Counted from the stretch's first letter, positions 1 to 8,027 are shown. The stretch: 64,000 nt of DNA from Paenibacillus xylanilyticus (GCF_009664365.1 NZ_CP044310.1:3111001-3175000); one strand, 5' to 3'. A program made the numbers and translations. Notes: generated by a model not told the origin, from the letters alone.

Positions 1-849
1 TTCAGATTGCATGCAGGCTGATTTGATCGTGTGTTCGATCAGCGTAGCAATGGTTACGGGACCAACCCCACCCGGGACGGGTGTAATGGCAGATGACGGA
101 GTCAAGCAGGATGAAAAGTCCACATCACCGATATTGCCTTTATTGTAACCTGCATCAATGACAACTGCACCAGGTTTAATCCAGCTTCCTTTTACAAAAC
201 AGGCTTTGCCAACGGCAGCAATCACGATATCTCCTGACTTCACGATTTCTTCCAGATTGACGGTTTTGGAGTGACAGGTAGTTACCGTTGCATTTCGGTT
301 AAGCAGCATGGCTGAAACGGGCTTACCGAGAATTGGACTTCTTCCTATGACCACAGCGTGCTTGCCTTCGATGGGTACGTTATAGAAATCCAGAATGCGG
401 ATAATCGCTTGTGGTGTGCAGGAAGGGAAAGCGGCGATTCCAAAGGCATTTAACGCAAATCCTAGGGTGGTAACGCCATCCACGTCTTTCTCTATGCTTA
501 TAGCATCAAAAGCGGCTCTTTCATCGATATGATGCGGTACCGGGTGCTGCAGCAGAATGCCATGAACGGATACGTCTTCATTTAATTTGGTTATTTCCTG
601 AATTAATTGCTCCGTTGTAGTCTCTGCAGGCAAAACCACTTTAATCGAATGTACCCCTATTCGGGCACATGCATTGCCTTTCATTCGTACATACGTTTCT
701 GATGAGGGATCATCACCAACCAAAATAGTCGCTAGACAAGGTGTAATTCCTTTCTCCTTCAACCCGGCAACCTTCGCAGTCATCTCTTACTTCATAAAGT
801 CCGCTACCGTTTGTCAATTCAACATTAGCTTCTCTGTACTCATGCTCAT
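1..849 (-). pseudogene. folD: FolD, methylenetetrahydrofolate dehydrogenase/cyclohydrolase, cut by the left edge, two in-frame stops near the 5' end
   Basis: Bifunctional cytosolic enzyme of one-carbon metabolism (5,10-methylene-THF to 10-formyl-THF). The minus-strand frame reads through typical FolD signatures: GITPCLATILVGDDPSS, then YVRMK with the catalytic Tyr and Lys, LLQHPVPHHID, DVDGVT, VVIGRSPILGKP (Rossmann loop) and TPVPGGVGPVT near the edge. The C-terminus lies outside the window. In the same frame upstream, ATG at 849 opens MSMSTEKLMLN, stop TGA (816-814), QTVADFMK, stop TAA (789-787), then EMTAKVAGLKEKG, which is FolD-like throughout. The intact frame therefore begins only at ATG 783 (MTAKVAG), with a poor ribosome-binding site and loss of about 22 N-terminal residues. 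Either the gene is damaged by two substitutions, a shortened protein is made from 783, or the sequence has errors. The identity is certain; the functional state is not. Confidence 0.85.
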
Positions 850-862
850 CATCGCCCTTTCC

Positions 863-900
863 AAATAAAAAGAGGCAAGGAAATAAAACTTCCTTACCTC
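863..900 (-). terminator. Intrinsic terminator of the ZTP riboswitch expression platform
   Basis: On the minus strand GAGGTAAGGAAG pairs with TTCCTTGCCTC (872-882 with 890-900) and is followed by TTTTTATTT. It sits directly after the aptamer core and before folD, so it fits a transcription-termination switch: ligand-bound aptamer would prevent this hairpin. Confidence 0.8.
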
Positions 901-974
901 GGCCCAGGCGTACGGCTTGATTAGACATCATATGCTCCCTCACGGTTCACCGTGTTCGCCAGTTACATATGACC
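901..974 (-). ncRNA. ZTP (pfl) riboswitch aptamer upstream of folD
   Basis: The minus strand carries the conserved pfl/ZTP elements in order: P1 strand TCATATG (972-966), the conserved AACTGGCGAACA, a P2 hairpin CACGGtgaaCCGTG (954-941), GGGAG, the P1 closing strand CATATGA (934-928), a linker, and the 3' core CCGTACGCCTGGGC (about 915-902). ZTP riboswitches sense the purine intermediate ZTP/ZMP that accumulates when 10-formyl-THF is short, and commonly control folD. Gene context and terminator agree with an ON switch. Confidence 0.92.
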
Positions 975-985
975 ATATTACCTTG

Positions 986-1014
986 ATAGTACTTCATTTT
1001 GAAATGTACATCAA
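986..1014 (-). promoter_or_regulatory. Sigma-A promoter of the ZTP riboswitch-folD transcript
   Basis: The minus strand reads TTGATG (1014-1009), 17 bases, then TACTAT (991-986), ending just before the aptamer begins at 974. Confidence 0.55.
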
Positions 1015-1035
1015 TCCTTTTAACTTTAGCTATAC

Positions 1036-1064
1036 TTGGAACTGTGTTCAGATTGGTATATACT
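1036..1064 (+). promoter_or_regulatory. Sigma-A promoter for the barnase-barstar pair
   Basis: TTGGAA (1036-1041), a 17-base spacer and TATACT (1059-1064) lie just upstream of the ribosome-binding site AAAGGAG (1084-1092). The promoter is back to back with that of folD. Confidence 0.5.
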
Positions 1065-1101
1065 TTTTTGAGTTAAGAAGATTAAAAGGAGATTATAAGC
1101 A

Positions 1102-1539
1102 GTGTATATTAAAAAATGGCTAGGTGCTGTACTCATTATTCTTGCGACGATGCTGGTCGCAGGTTGTTCACTTGAATCGCTAACTGTAGATGATTCGACC
1201 CAGACTCAGGCTGTCTTGAACCAATTTGACGAAGTGGCCAATTATCTTGCCGAGCATCAGGAGCTTCCGGATAATTATATTACCAAGAAGGAGGCCAGAG
1301 CTTTAGGCTGGGAACCAAGTGAAGGAAATCTGCAAGATGTGGCCCCAGGCAAAAGTATCGGCGGTGATATTTTTCAGAATCGGGAAGGCCTGTTACCCAA
1401 GAAAAAGGGAAGAACGTGGTACGAGGCAGATATCAATTATTCGGGTGGAACCCGGGGGAGTGACCGAATCCTCTATTCCAGTGATGGCTTAATATACAAG
1501 ACAACCGATCATTATCGCACGTTTGAACAAATCAAATGA
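1102..1539 (+). CDS. Barnase-family guanyl-specific ribonuclease with lipoprotein signal peptide
   Basis: Extracytoplasmic RNase of the barnase (ribonuclease N1/T1) family, which cleaves RNA 3' of guanosine by way of a cyclic phosphate. GTG start with AAAGGAG about 10 bases upstream. Residues 1-22 form a signal peptide ending in LVAGC, a lipobox with Cys22. From about residue 38 the sequence follows barnase almost colinearly: LPDNYITKKEARALGW, DVAPGKSIGGDIF, YEADINY with the general base Glu109 (barnase Glu73), Arg118 and Arg122 (barnase Arg83 and Arg87) and TTDHY with His137 (barnase His102). All catalytic residues are present. Classical barnase has an ordinary secretion signal, so a lipobox implies a membrane-anchored enzyme. 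The next gene is barstar. Family identity is near certain; anchoring is inferred from the lipobox. Confidence 0.95.
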   Translation: MYIKKWLGAVLIILATMLVAGCSLESLTVDDSTQTQAVLNQFDEVANYLAEHQELPDNYITKKEARALGWEPSEGNLQDVAPGKSIGGDIFQNREGLLPKKKGRTWYEADINYSGGTRGSDRILYSSDGLIYKTTDHYRTFEQIK

Positions 1540-1555
1540 CCAAAGGTAGGATGGT

Positions 1556-1831
1556 ATGAAGACAGTAATCATTGATGGAAATGATATTCATGGAAAAGAA
1601 GAGCTGCATGATATTCTTCAGGCGAAGCTGGGGTTAGATGACTCTTACGGGCGGAATCTCGATGCGTTATGGGATGTCATTACAGGCTTCATTTCAATAC
1701 CACTAACCATTCAATGGGTGAATTTTGAGGCCAGCAGGGCTGTGCTTGGAGAATACGCTGATCAGCTATTGGAGTTAATGCGTGAAGCAGAAGAAGAGCT
1801 GGATCAATTTCAATTGGATCTGAAAATGTAA
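1556..1831 (+). CDS. Barstar-family ribonuclease inhibitor
   Basis: 91-residue cytoplasmic inhibitor that plugs the barnase active site and protects the producer. The sequence has the barstar core YGRNLDALWD (Tyr31, Trp39 and Asp40, equivalent to barstar Tyr29, Trp38 and Asp39) followed by TGF and an acidic C-terminal helix. It starts 16 bases after the RNase stop in the same transcript, with a modest ribosome-binding site (GTAGG), and is followed by a strong terminator, so the two genes form a closed RNase-inhibitor unit. Another ATG at 1551 is out of frame. Cys residues present in classical barstar are absent here. The neighbouring cognate RNase makes the assignment secure. Confidence 0.95.
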   Translation: MKTVIIDGNDIHGKEELHDILQAKLGLDDSYGRNLDALWDVITGFISIPLTIQWVNFEASRAVLGEYADQLLELMREAEEELDQFQLDLKM

Positions 1832-1841
1832 AAACGAACGG

Positions 1842-1867
1842 GCAGTCCGCTGAGGACTGCTTTTTTT
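1842..1867 (+). terminator. Intrinsic terminator after barstar
   Basis: GCAGTCC gctga GGACTGC followed by seven T residues. Confidence 0.85.
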
Positions 1868-1931
1868 AATGTGCAACATGTTCCATGAGACTTCCGTTAA
1901 GGAGTTAAGGAATCCACAGGAGGTGAGGGTC

Positions 1932-2435
1932 ATTCCCAGGAAGTTATTGTACTTCATTTATGTTCTGTCACTGGTTAGTCTGACAACATCTTGTGCAAGC
2001 ACGTCCACGAATGCAGATGCTGATAACGGTCTAAGCGAACTATATGTTGCAGCATTGGAAGAGGTCATCATGATAGATTCAGCTCTTAATAGATCAATGG
2101 AGTATATATCAATAGATTATGATCGGACACCTGCATTAAGTGATTCTGATGGACAACATATAATGGAGTTCTTACAAACGGAATATAAGGTGGACGTTTA
2201 TAACCTTACTTATGAACAATTGCTTAAGCAAGGTTTATATGAAGGTAATGAAAGCAATCTCCGAGGAATTTTACTGCGGATCGAAAAGGTTGAGCTGGCG
2301 GACGAGAAGAATGAGGCCACACTTGAGGTCAGTAAATATCGATCGAATGAAGGTTCCATCTCTGTAAGAATAACGTTGCAATATAGGGATAACCATTGGA
2401 TGGTAGTTGATCATAATACCTTGAAAGAGAGCTAA
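1932..2435 (+). CDS. Putative lipoprotein of unknown function, likely ATT start
   Basis: I do not recognise the family. The frame is open from ATG 1869, but that start has no ribosome-binding site and gives an unnatural N-terminus. AGGAGGTGA (1918-1926) lies 8 bases before an in-frame ATT at 1932, which gives MPRKLLYFIYVLSLVSLTTSC, a textbook lipoprotein signal: two positive charges, a hydrophobic core and a lipobox Cys about residue 21. An in-frame GTG at 1923 overlaps the ribosome-binding site and is less likely. The mature part (about 145 residues) is acidic, with a C-terminal stretch (VRITLQYRDNHWMVVDHN) like the last strands of small NTF2/DUF4878-type lipoproteins. It stands alone between two terminators. 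Confidence 0.7.
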   Translation: MPRKLLYFIYVLSLVSLTTSCASTSTNADADNGLSELYVAALEEVIMIDSALNRSMEYISIDYDRTPALSDSDGQHIMEFLQTEYKVDVYNLTYEQLLKQGLYEGNESNLRGILLRIEKVELADEKNEATLEVSKYRSNEGSISVRITLQYRDNHWMVVDHNTLKES

Positions 2436-2493
2436 TACAGGATAAGGATGGGAGATTACAAGGTTCCACGAATACTAAACAATCTGTCTTAAA

Positions 2494-2518
2494 AGTCGCC
2501 CATGGCGGCTTTTTTTTG
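2494..2518 (+). terminator. Intrinsic terminator
   Basis: AGTCGCC catg GGCGGCT-type hairpin followed by eight T residues, after the unknown lipoprotein gene. Confidence 0.75.
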
Positions 2519-2592
2519 TTCCTGTAATGAAAGCTGTCTGCGGGGTGAAACATTCAATATAACTACATTTTACAAAGAGAACTAGAATTAGC

Positions 2593-2635
2593 TTGTCAAA
2601 TAGACTGCATCATGATAAAGTGATAACGATTATCA
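2593..2635 (+). promoter_or_regulatory. Promoter overlapped by a Fur box
   Basis: TTGTCA (2593-2598), 17 bases, TAAAGT (2616-2621), then TGATAACGATTATCA (2621-2635), one base away from the 7-1-7 Fur consensus TGATAATNATTATCA. Its place at the -10/start region suits repression by Fe-loaded Fur. Confidence 0.8.
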
Positions 2636-2661
2636 ATATCATTTAAAAAGGTGGGTTTACA

Positions 2662-3675
2662 TTGTTGAGGCGATCTAATTCGATCTTGCTTATACTGGCA
2701 CTAACCGTGCTGCTGGTACTAAGTGCATGCGGTCAGACCAAGACGACGAGTACAGCGACGGATGCAAGTGCAAACACGGCAGAGCAGACAACTGACTCAG
2801 CATCAGCAACTGAACCAGCGACAACTGACGAAGGGGAGACCGTTACATACCAATCGGATGCGGGAGAAGTTGAGGTACCCAAAACACCGCAGCGTGTCAT
2901 TGATTTGACGGCGTTTACGACAGGATACTTTGTAGCACTGGATGTTCCCGTGGTAGGAGCTCTGTCTGGAGCAATGGGCAATAAGTATATCAAGGATCAA
3001 TTGATAAGTGAAGGAACGACTGATCTGGGTGAGCAGCCTACAGCGGAACAGCTGGTAAGCCTCAAACCAGATCTGATCATTGCTTATACGGGCACAGAGG
3101 GCCTTGATCAATTGTCTCAAATTGCCCCTGTGGTTCAAATTCAATATGGCAAACTCAACTATAAAGATCTTATGCTTGAATTAGGCAAGCTAACGAATAG
3201 GGAAGATGCAGCGAAAGCCTGGGTTACAAACTGGGAAGCGCAGATTAGCGAATGGAAACCCAAAGTAGAAGCCGCAGTCGGTGACCGCACTGTCTCCATT
3301 CTGAATCCATACGCGAAGGGATTGTACGTATTCGGCCATAACTATGGTCGTGGCGGTGAAATCCTCTATGGTGAATTTGGCTTGAAAGCCCCGACCAAGG
3401 CTCAGGCAGAAGCAATTGACAGCGGAACAGGCTTTGCTTCGATCTCCATGGAAGTGCTGCCGGAATATGCAGGTGACATCATCTTTACCAGCCCGTGGTC
3501 GGGCGATACAAGTGATGCCGAGGTCGTATACAGCAATACACTGTGGGAGAATCTGCCTGCTGTTAAAGAAGGACATGTCTTCCAGCTGGATAACACGTCG
3601 GACACTTATAATGATCCGATCACTTTGGAAGGACAACTGAAATTTATTACGGACAGCTTGCTTTCAGTGAAGTGA
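2662..3675 (+). CDS. Iron-siderophore ABC transporter substrate-binding lipoprotein
   Basis: Membrane-anchored binding protein of the FecB/FhuD-like (periplasmic-binding type III) family that hands ferric siderophore to an ABC importer. TTG start, signal peptide with lipobox LSACG (Cys23), then a Thr/Ser-rich linker to about residue 60. The binding domain begins GEVEVPKTPQRVIDL and contains KPDLIIAY, QIAPVVQI and the C-terminal lobe ending LEGQLKFITDSLLS, all typical. Length 337 is normal. It is alone: a Fur box lies upstream, a terminator downstream, and no permease or ATPase gene adjoins, so it must share a transporter encoded elsewhere. The exact siderophore cannot be read from the sequence. 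Confidence 0.9.
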   Translation: MLRRSNSILLILALTVLLVLSACGQTKTTSTATDASANTAEQTTDSASATEPATTDEGETVTYQSDAGEVEVPKTPQRVIDLTAFTTGYFVALDVPVVGALSGAMGNKYIKDQLISEGTTDLGEQPTAEQLVSLKPDLIIAYTGTEGLDQLSQIAPVVQIQYGKLNYKDLMLELGKLTNREDAAKAWVTNWEAQISEWKPKVEAAVGDRTVSILNPYAKGLYVFGHNYGRGGEILYGEFGLKAPTKAQAEAIDSGTGFASISMEVLPEYAGDIIFTSPWSGDTSDAEVVYSNTLWENLPAVKEGHVFQLDNTSDTYNDPITLEGQLKFITDSLLSVK

Positions 3676-3712
3676 ACATTGTAAATTAAGCATCTGTGAA
3701 GTAAACAAGCGA

Positions 3713-3757
3713 AGAGCACCCTTATGTCACTAACTTGACAAGGATGCTCTTTTTTTG
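3713..3757 (+). terminator. Intrinsic terminator
   Basis: Long hairpin AGAGCA-CCTT-TGTCA with TTGACA-AGG-TGCTCT followed by seven T residues, after the siderophore-binding protein. Confidence 0.85.
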
Positions 3758-3782
3758 TTTGAATTCATCTGTTTCAGGGCTC

Positions 3783-4235
3783 TTAGTCATCGGAATACAC
3801 AGTTGCATTAAAACTTTCGGGTCCGAGCCTGACATTACTTACGCCGGTATCCGGACCATAAGAGAATGTCGCATAGGCGGAGTAGACGAGCTGGCCATTT
3901 GCCGGGGGAGCGACATTATAATCAGAGCCCGTAAAACTGAGCACACACGGACTGAAGAAAGGGTTGCCGAGGACAGTCCTTTCTGCACGGTACACCAGCT
4001 GCTGCGAGGCTCCCAGACCACGATATACCTCAACGGCAAGAGAACCGTTGTTAAATAACTGATTGGCGGTTACCGTTACGATACCTGAGAAAAGTGTGCG
4101 GATGATTGGTCCCGGATTACTTACTTGCAGCCCAACCTGAGCGAACAATAACGGAACACCGTTTGTGAAATTGGGAGTGAGAACGCCCTGACCTTTAGAT
4201 CCTTGAGAAGTTCTTGCATCCAATAGCTTAACCAA
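3783..4235 (-). CDS. Unknown protein, tandem paralogue B
   Basis: I do not recognise a family. It is a paralogue of the gene just upstream (4283-4729): both begin MV(K/R)-LDARTS, contain SNPGPIIRT or FNPGPIIRT, GSDYNV-PPANGQL(V/I)YS and end in YSDD. The start chosen is TTG 4235, which sits 7-8 bases after AAAGGAGG and aligns with the paralogue's N-terminus; an upstream ATG at 4316 would overlap the neighbour and lacks a ribosome-binding site. About 150 residues, no signal peptide, no transmembrane segment, rich in Gly/Asn/Ser/Thr and beta-forming residues. A structural or spore-surface role would fit the composition but is only a guess. Confidence 0.75.
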   Translation of the reverse strand: MVKLLDARTSQGSKGQGVLTPNFTNGVPLLFAQVGLQVSNPGPIIRTLFSGIVTVTANQLFNNGSLAVEVYRGLGASQQLVYRAERTVLGNPFFSPCVLSFTGSDYNVAPPANGQLVYSAYATFSYGPDTGVSNVRLGPESFNATVYSDD

Positions 4236-4282
4236 TTGAAGTCCTCCTTTCTTCGAAGCTGAGGAGTAATCGAAACGTAGAG

Positions 4283-4729
4283 TTAATCGTCGCTGTAAGC
4301 TACAGCATTGAAGCATTCCGGTCCAAGACGGGTGGCTTGTTCTGATGCGGATACAGGGACGAACGTTGCAAAGCAGGAATAGATGAGCTGCCCGTTGGCT
4401 GGTGCAGGCACATTATAATCCGAACCTTCAAAGCTCGCCAGAATCGTACTGTCGTTAGGAAATACAGGCTGGGAAACTACATAGATCGGTTGCCCCGTAT
4501 AGGTTGCCCCTCTGAATATTTCAAAACGAATAGACGAAGGCAAGGAAGACACATTGGACACCGAGATACGATAGGTCCCATTAAATTGTGTTCGAATGAT
4601 CGGCCCCGGATTAAAAATATTGAGTCCAACAATCCCCAGCAGGGTAGGAGTATTTGCGCCAAGCATGACGTTGAGCGGGGTAATTCCTGCTGATCCCAGT
4701 GACGTACGGGCGTCAAGTGTACGAACCAT
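4283..4729 (-). CDS. Unknown protein, tandem paralogue A
   Basis: 148 residues, ATG start behind GGAGG (minus strand, spacing about 7). First gene of a two-gene unit with the paralogue at 3783-4235, 47 bases apart. Conserved landmarks shared by both copies: LDARTS near residue 5, NPGPIIRTQF about residue 43, GSDYNVPAPANGQLIYS about residue 105, LGPECFNAVAYSDD at the C-terminus. No signal peptide, membrane segment or catalytic motif is visible. The pattern suggests a beta-sandwich fold and a duplicated origin. Function unknown. Confidence 0.75.
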   Translation of the reverse strand: MVRTLDARTSLGSAGITPLNVMLGANTPTLLGIVGLNIFNPGPIIRTQFNGTYRISVSNVSSLPSSIRFEIFRGATYTGQPIYVVSQPVFPNDSTILASFEGSDYNVPAPANGQLIYSCFATFVPVSASEQATRLGPECFNAVAYSDD

Positions 4730-4948
4730 AGCAATTCCTCCAATCTATCAATTTGCCATATGATATGTTATTCAGTGGAAGGAGTTGTCCGCTTAGCGGC
4801 AAGAACTTTAAGCTGCTCCAGAGAGATACAGCACGAATCAAACGATTTTTTATTTGGAGACTTGAGATGAACGTGTATACTTGAGGAAAAGAGTAAGTTA
4901 ACCAATAAACAAACGAACTTAACTAATTTCCATATAGGAGGAGTTTAC

Positions 4949-5320
4949 TTGAAAGAATTTGAAGATTTTCTGACGCGGATGGATAACCCTGACCAGCGTG
5001 CTCGAGCCGAAGAAGTACTGAATTGGGTGGCTACAACATTTCCTAACCTAAAGGCCAAGATTGCATGGAATCAGCCAATGTTTACGGATCATGAGACCTT
5101 CATTATCGGATTCAGCGTTGCCAAACAGCATATGGCGATTGCTCCCGAGAAGGCAGGCATTCTTCAGTTTTCAGATGAGATTGTGGAGGCTGGCTATGAT
5201 CACACGAAGGAATTGATTCGAATCAAATGGAGTCAACCCGTGGATTTCTCTCTGCTGGAGAGGATTATTGCTTTCAATATTGCAGACAAGGCAGACTGCT
5301 CGACTTTTTGGCGAAAGTAA
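4949..5320 (+). CDS. DUF1801 / YdhG-like protein
   Basis: 123 residues, TTG start with TAGGAGGAG upstream. It matches the DUF1801 (YdhG, frataxin-like) family: the N-terminal helix, TFPNLKAKIAWNQPMF, a central sheet with HMAIAPEKAGI and the C-terminal segment LIRIKWSQPVDFSLLERIIAFN. Some members have been described as intracellular iron chaperones in Bacillus, but the biochemical role of this copy is not evident. Single gene preceding a PLP enzyme; the stop at 5320 is 76 bases before the next start. Confidence 0.85.
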   Translation: MKEFEDFLTRMDNPDQRARAEEVLNWVATTFPNLKAKIAWNQPMFTDHETFIIGFSVAKQHMAIAPEKAGILQFSDEIVEAGYDHTKELIRIKWSQPVDFSLLERIIAFNIADKADCSTFWRK

Positions 5321-5395
5321 AAGCAAAGCATGATATAACGGCTTTTCACGAATGACAATGATTATGTAAAGGTTAAATAGAAAGGTGTGAGCCAG

Positions 5396-6583
5396 ATGGG
5401 GCAACATACGGGTAACCAAGCTAAAGATCAGATCGAAGAGACATCTGCTGAAGAGACTGCAGGGTATGGCTTGAGCGATACACCGGATACATCATTAATG
5501 AGTGCGTTCATGGAGGCTGAGTATATCATTGGCGGTCATGGCAGTCGCAAAATCAAGGTTCTCCAGGAAGCATTTCAGCACATTGATGGTGAGATGTACA
5601 GCGATCATTACGGGAGCGGAGAAACCATTGAACATTTCCAGCGGCGGATGGCTGAAGTGCTGGGCAAGGAGGCAGCCATCTTTTTCCCAAGTGGTACCAT
5701 GTCACAGCAGATCGCGCTGCGGATTTACTGTGATCAAAAGGAACTGAAGCGTGTAGCTTATCATCCCCTGTGTCACATTGAAATTCATGAAGAAAACACG
5801 TTGAAGGAGCTTCATCAGATTGAAGCGGTTCTGCTTGGTGACAAGGACCGGTTGATACGATTGGAAGATGTACAAGCGATCGAAGGCGACATAGCCTGTC
5901 TACTGCTTGAATTGCCTCAGCGGGAGATTGGCGGCCAGCTGCCTGCATATGAAGAACTCGAAGCCATCTCGGCTTACTGCCGTGAACGGGGAATCAAAAT
6001 GCATTTGGATGGAGCCAGACTGTTTGAGATCACACCTTACTATCAGAAGTCGGCCGCAGAGATCTGCAGCTTGTTTGATAGTGTGTATGTATCTTTTTAC
6101 AAAGGCATTGGCGGAATTGCAGGAGCAATACTGGCTGGAGATACGGATATGATAAAGCAGTCCCGAGTTTGGAAACGCCGGTTTGGCGGGGATTTGATCG
6201 GTCTATATCCATATATTCTAAGTGCCCAATTTTATTATGATCAACGCATCAATAAGATGGGAATCTATTACGAACAAGCGAAGCAGCTCGCTTCTTTGCT
6301 GAATCAGTGTTACGGAGTACGCACACTGCCCGAAATACCCGTGTCGAATATGTTTCATGTGTACATCGAACGAACCACGGCTGAGGCTGAACCCATTCTC
6401 AGCAGAATGACGCAGCAGTTTGGAATAGGGTTTACTTCATATCTAAACGAAAACAGCGAGACCGGGCATTGTTCATTTGAACTTTCTCTGGGAGACCGGT
6501 ATGAAACCATACCGGAAGATAGGCTGCAATCTGCTCTGATGTGGCTGGATGAACAGCTGCGTTCGCATGGTCCGAAGGACTGA
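5396..6583 (+). CDS. Threonine aldolase / beta-eliminating lyase family PLP enzyme
   Basis: Cytosolic PLP enzyme of the low-specificity L-threonine aldolase family (threonine to glycine plus acetaldehyde). Visible signatures: DHYGSGETIEHFQRRMAEVLGKEAAIFFPSGTM near residue 70-100, HPLCHIEIHEE, the cofactor Asp in MHLDGARLFE about residue 204, and the Schiff-base Lys in SFYKGIGGIAG about residue 236. About 395 residues, longer than E. coli LtaE (333) because of a roughly 30-residue N-terminal extension. The ATG at 5396 is preferred over GTG 5387 because AAAGG is correctly spaced only for the ATG. Substrate preference is not provable from sequence; other amino acid lyases share the fold. Confidence 0.85.
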   Translation: MGQHTGNQAKDQIEETSAEETAGYGLSDTPDTSLMSAFMEAEYIIGGHGSRKIKVLQEAFQHIDGEMYSDHYGSGETIEHFQRRMAEVLGKEAAIFFPSGTMSQQIALRIYCDQKELKRVAYHPLCHIEIHEENTLKELHQIEAVLLGDKDRLIRLEDVQAIEGDIACLLLELPQREIGGQLPAYEELEAISAYCRERGIKMHLDGARLFEITPYYQKSAAEICSLFDSVYVSFYKGIGGIAGAILAGDTDMIKQSRVWKRRFGGDLIGLYPYILSAQFYYDQRINKMGIYYEQAKQLASLLNQCYGVRTLPEIPVSNMFHVYIERTTAEAEPILSRMTQQFGIGFTSYLNENSETGHCSFELSLGDRYETIPEDRLQSALMWLDEQLRSHGPKD

Positions 6584-6741
6584 GTTGGACTTCATTGTTA
6601 AATTCAAGGAAATCGTCCAATTGGAAAAATCAGTCTTTAGTCGGTGGCGTGGGAAGATGATGTCCGTATAATTATGATTTGAGAGGAGACGTCAGATCAT
6701 TAAAGTATGGACATCTTTAAGACAAATGGAGGTTGAGGGGA

Positions 6742-7995
6742 TTGAATAGGCAAGTCCAAGGCACGAATGCACCAAGCCTGTTTCGCAATCGGTTTCTTCA
6801 GACAATCTTGTTATCCAGCGTTCTCCTACAGATCGGCATCTGGGTTCGGAATTTTGCAATTCTACTGTATGTGGCAGAGACAACGAATAATGATCCATAC
6901 GCCATTTCACTCATTAGTGTGGCCGAGTTTGCCCCGATTTTTGTGTTTTCGTTCATCGGAGGTACCTTTGCTGATCGCTGGCGGCCCAAACGAACGATGA
7001 TTTGGTGTGATGTATTATCTGCCGTATCCGTATTTGCAGTTCTCCTGACCATACATTACGGCTCATGGCATTCGGTCTACCTTGTTGCATTTATTTCGGC
7101 AATTCTGTCGCAGTTCTCCCAGCCTTCAAGCATGCGGTTGTTTAAGTATCATGTTGCAGAAGAACAGCTGCAGCAGGGCATGGCTCTGTTCCAATCCCTG
7201 ATGGCCATCTTTATGGTGCTTGGCCCGATGCTTGGCACCTTCGTATACAGCACGTTTGGCCTGGAAATATCCATCGCTGTTATGGGCATCGTTTTCCTGC
7301 TATCCGCACTCGTTCTCGTTCGCCTGCCCGAGGATCAGATGCAGACACAAACGGCTGGGGCTAAAGGGCAGTTCCGAAAAGAATTCGTCGAAGGGTTTCG
7401 TTACGTTTGGCAAAGTCAGGTGCTCCGAATGCTCGGGCTGGCGTTTATACTTGCGGGTCTCTCCGTTGGCGTAGCTCAAGCGCTCAACCTGTTCATTGTT
7501 ACCGAGCAGCTTGGCAGGAGAAAGGAATTCCTGCAATATCTTCTGATGGTGAATGGTGCAGCCATGCTAATTGGTGGGGGAATAGTAGCCACATTTGCGA
7601 AGAAGGTTCCACCACAAATTCTGCTGGCGATTGGAATGGTAGCCGGTGCGGTATGTACAGCCATCGTAGGTTATTCAACAAGTGTTCCCGTCACGCTGAC
7701 CGTTCAATTTCTGAATGGATTGGTGTTCCCTTGCATTCATATAGGAATCAGCACCATGATTCTGAAATGGTCGGAGGCTTCGATAGTTGGCCGTGTAAAT
7801 GGCGTTTTGAATCCGATGTTCGTAGGCATGATGGTCATTTCCATGTCCTTCGCAGGTCCGTTAAAAGATGCCTTTTCACTGAGCACGATCTATAGCGGAG
7901 CAGGGTTTTTGTTTCTTATTGGCGCATTGGCCATGATTCCAATCATGAACCACAAAGCTCCGGATAAATTACCGCAAGTTGCACAAGAGGTATAG
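6742..7995 (+). CDS. MFS transporter, DHA3-type exporter
   Basis: Integral membrane proton-driven exporter of about 417 residues with twelve predicted membrane segments. The N-terminal half carries FRNRFLQTILLSS, RNFAILLYV and the loop motif GGTFADRWRPKRTM (MFS motif A, loop 2-3); the domain arrangement is that of the DHA3 group that includes macrolide exporters and EntS. TTG 6742 has GGAGG nine bases upstream; a TTG at 6733 is too close to it. Substrate unknown. Terminator downstream, monocistronic. Confidence 0.85.
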   Translation: MNRQVQGTNAPSLFRNRFLQTILLSSVLLQIGIWVRNFAILLYVAETTNNDPYAISLISVAEFAPIFVFSFIGGTFADRWRPKRTMIWCDVLSAVSVFAVLLTIHYGSWHSVYLVAFISAILSQFSQPSSMRLFKYHVAEEQLQQGMALFQSLMAIFMVLGPMLGTFVYSTFGLEISIAVMGIVFLLSALVLVRLPEDQMQTQTAGAKGQFRKEFVEGFRYVWQSQVLRMLGLAFILAGLSVGVAQALNLFIVTEQLGRRKEFLQYLLMVNGAAMLIGGGIVATFAKKVPPQILLAIGMVAGAVCTAIVGYSTSVPVTLTVQFLNGLVFPCIHIGISTMILKWSEASIVGRVNGVLNPMFVGMMVISMSFAGPLKDAFSLSTIYSGAGFLFLIGALAMIPIMNHKAPDKLPQVAQEV

Positions 7996-8027
7996 TACAG
8001 CAGTAGCTTCATATTAAGTAATGCACG

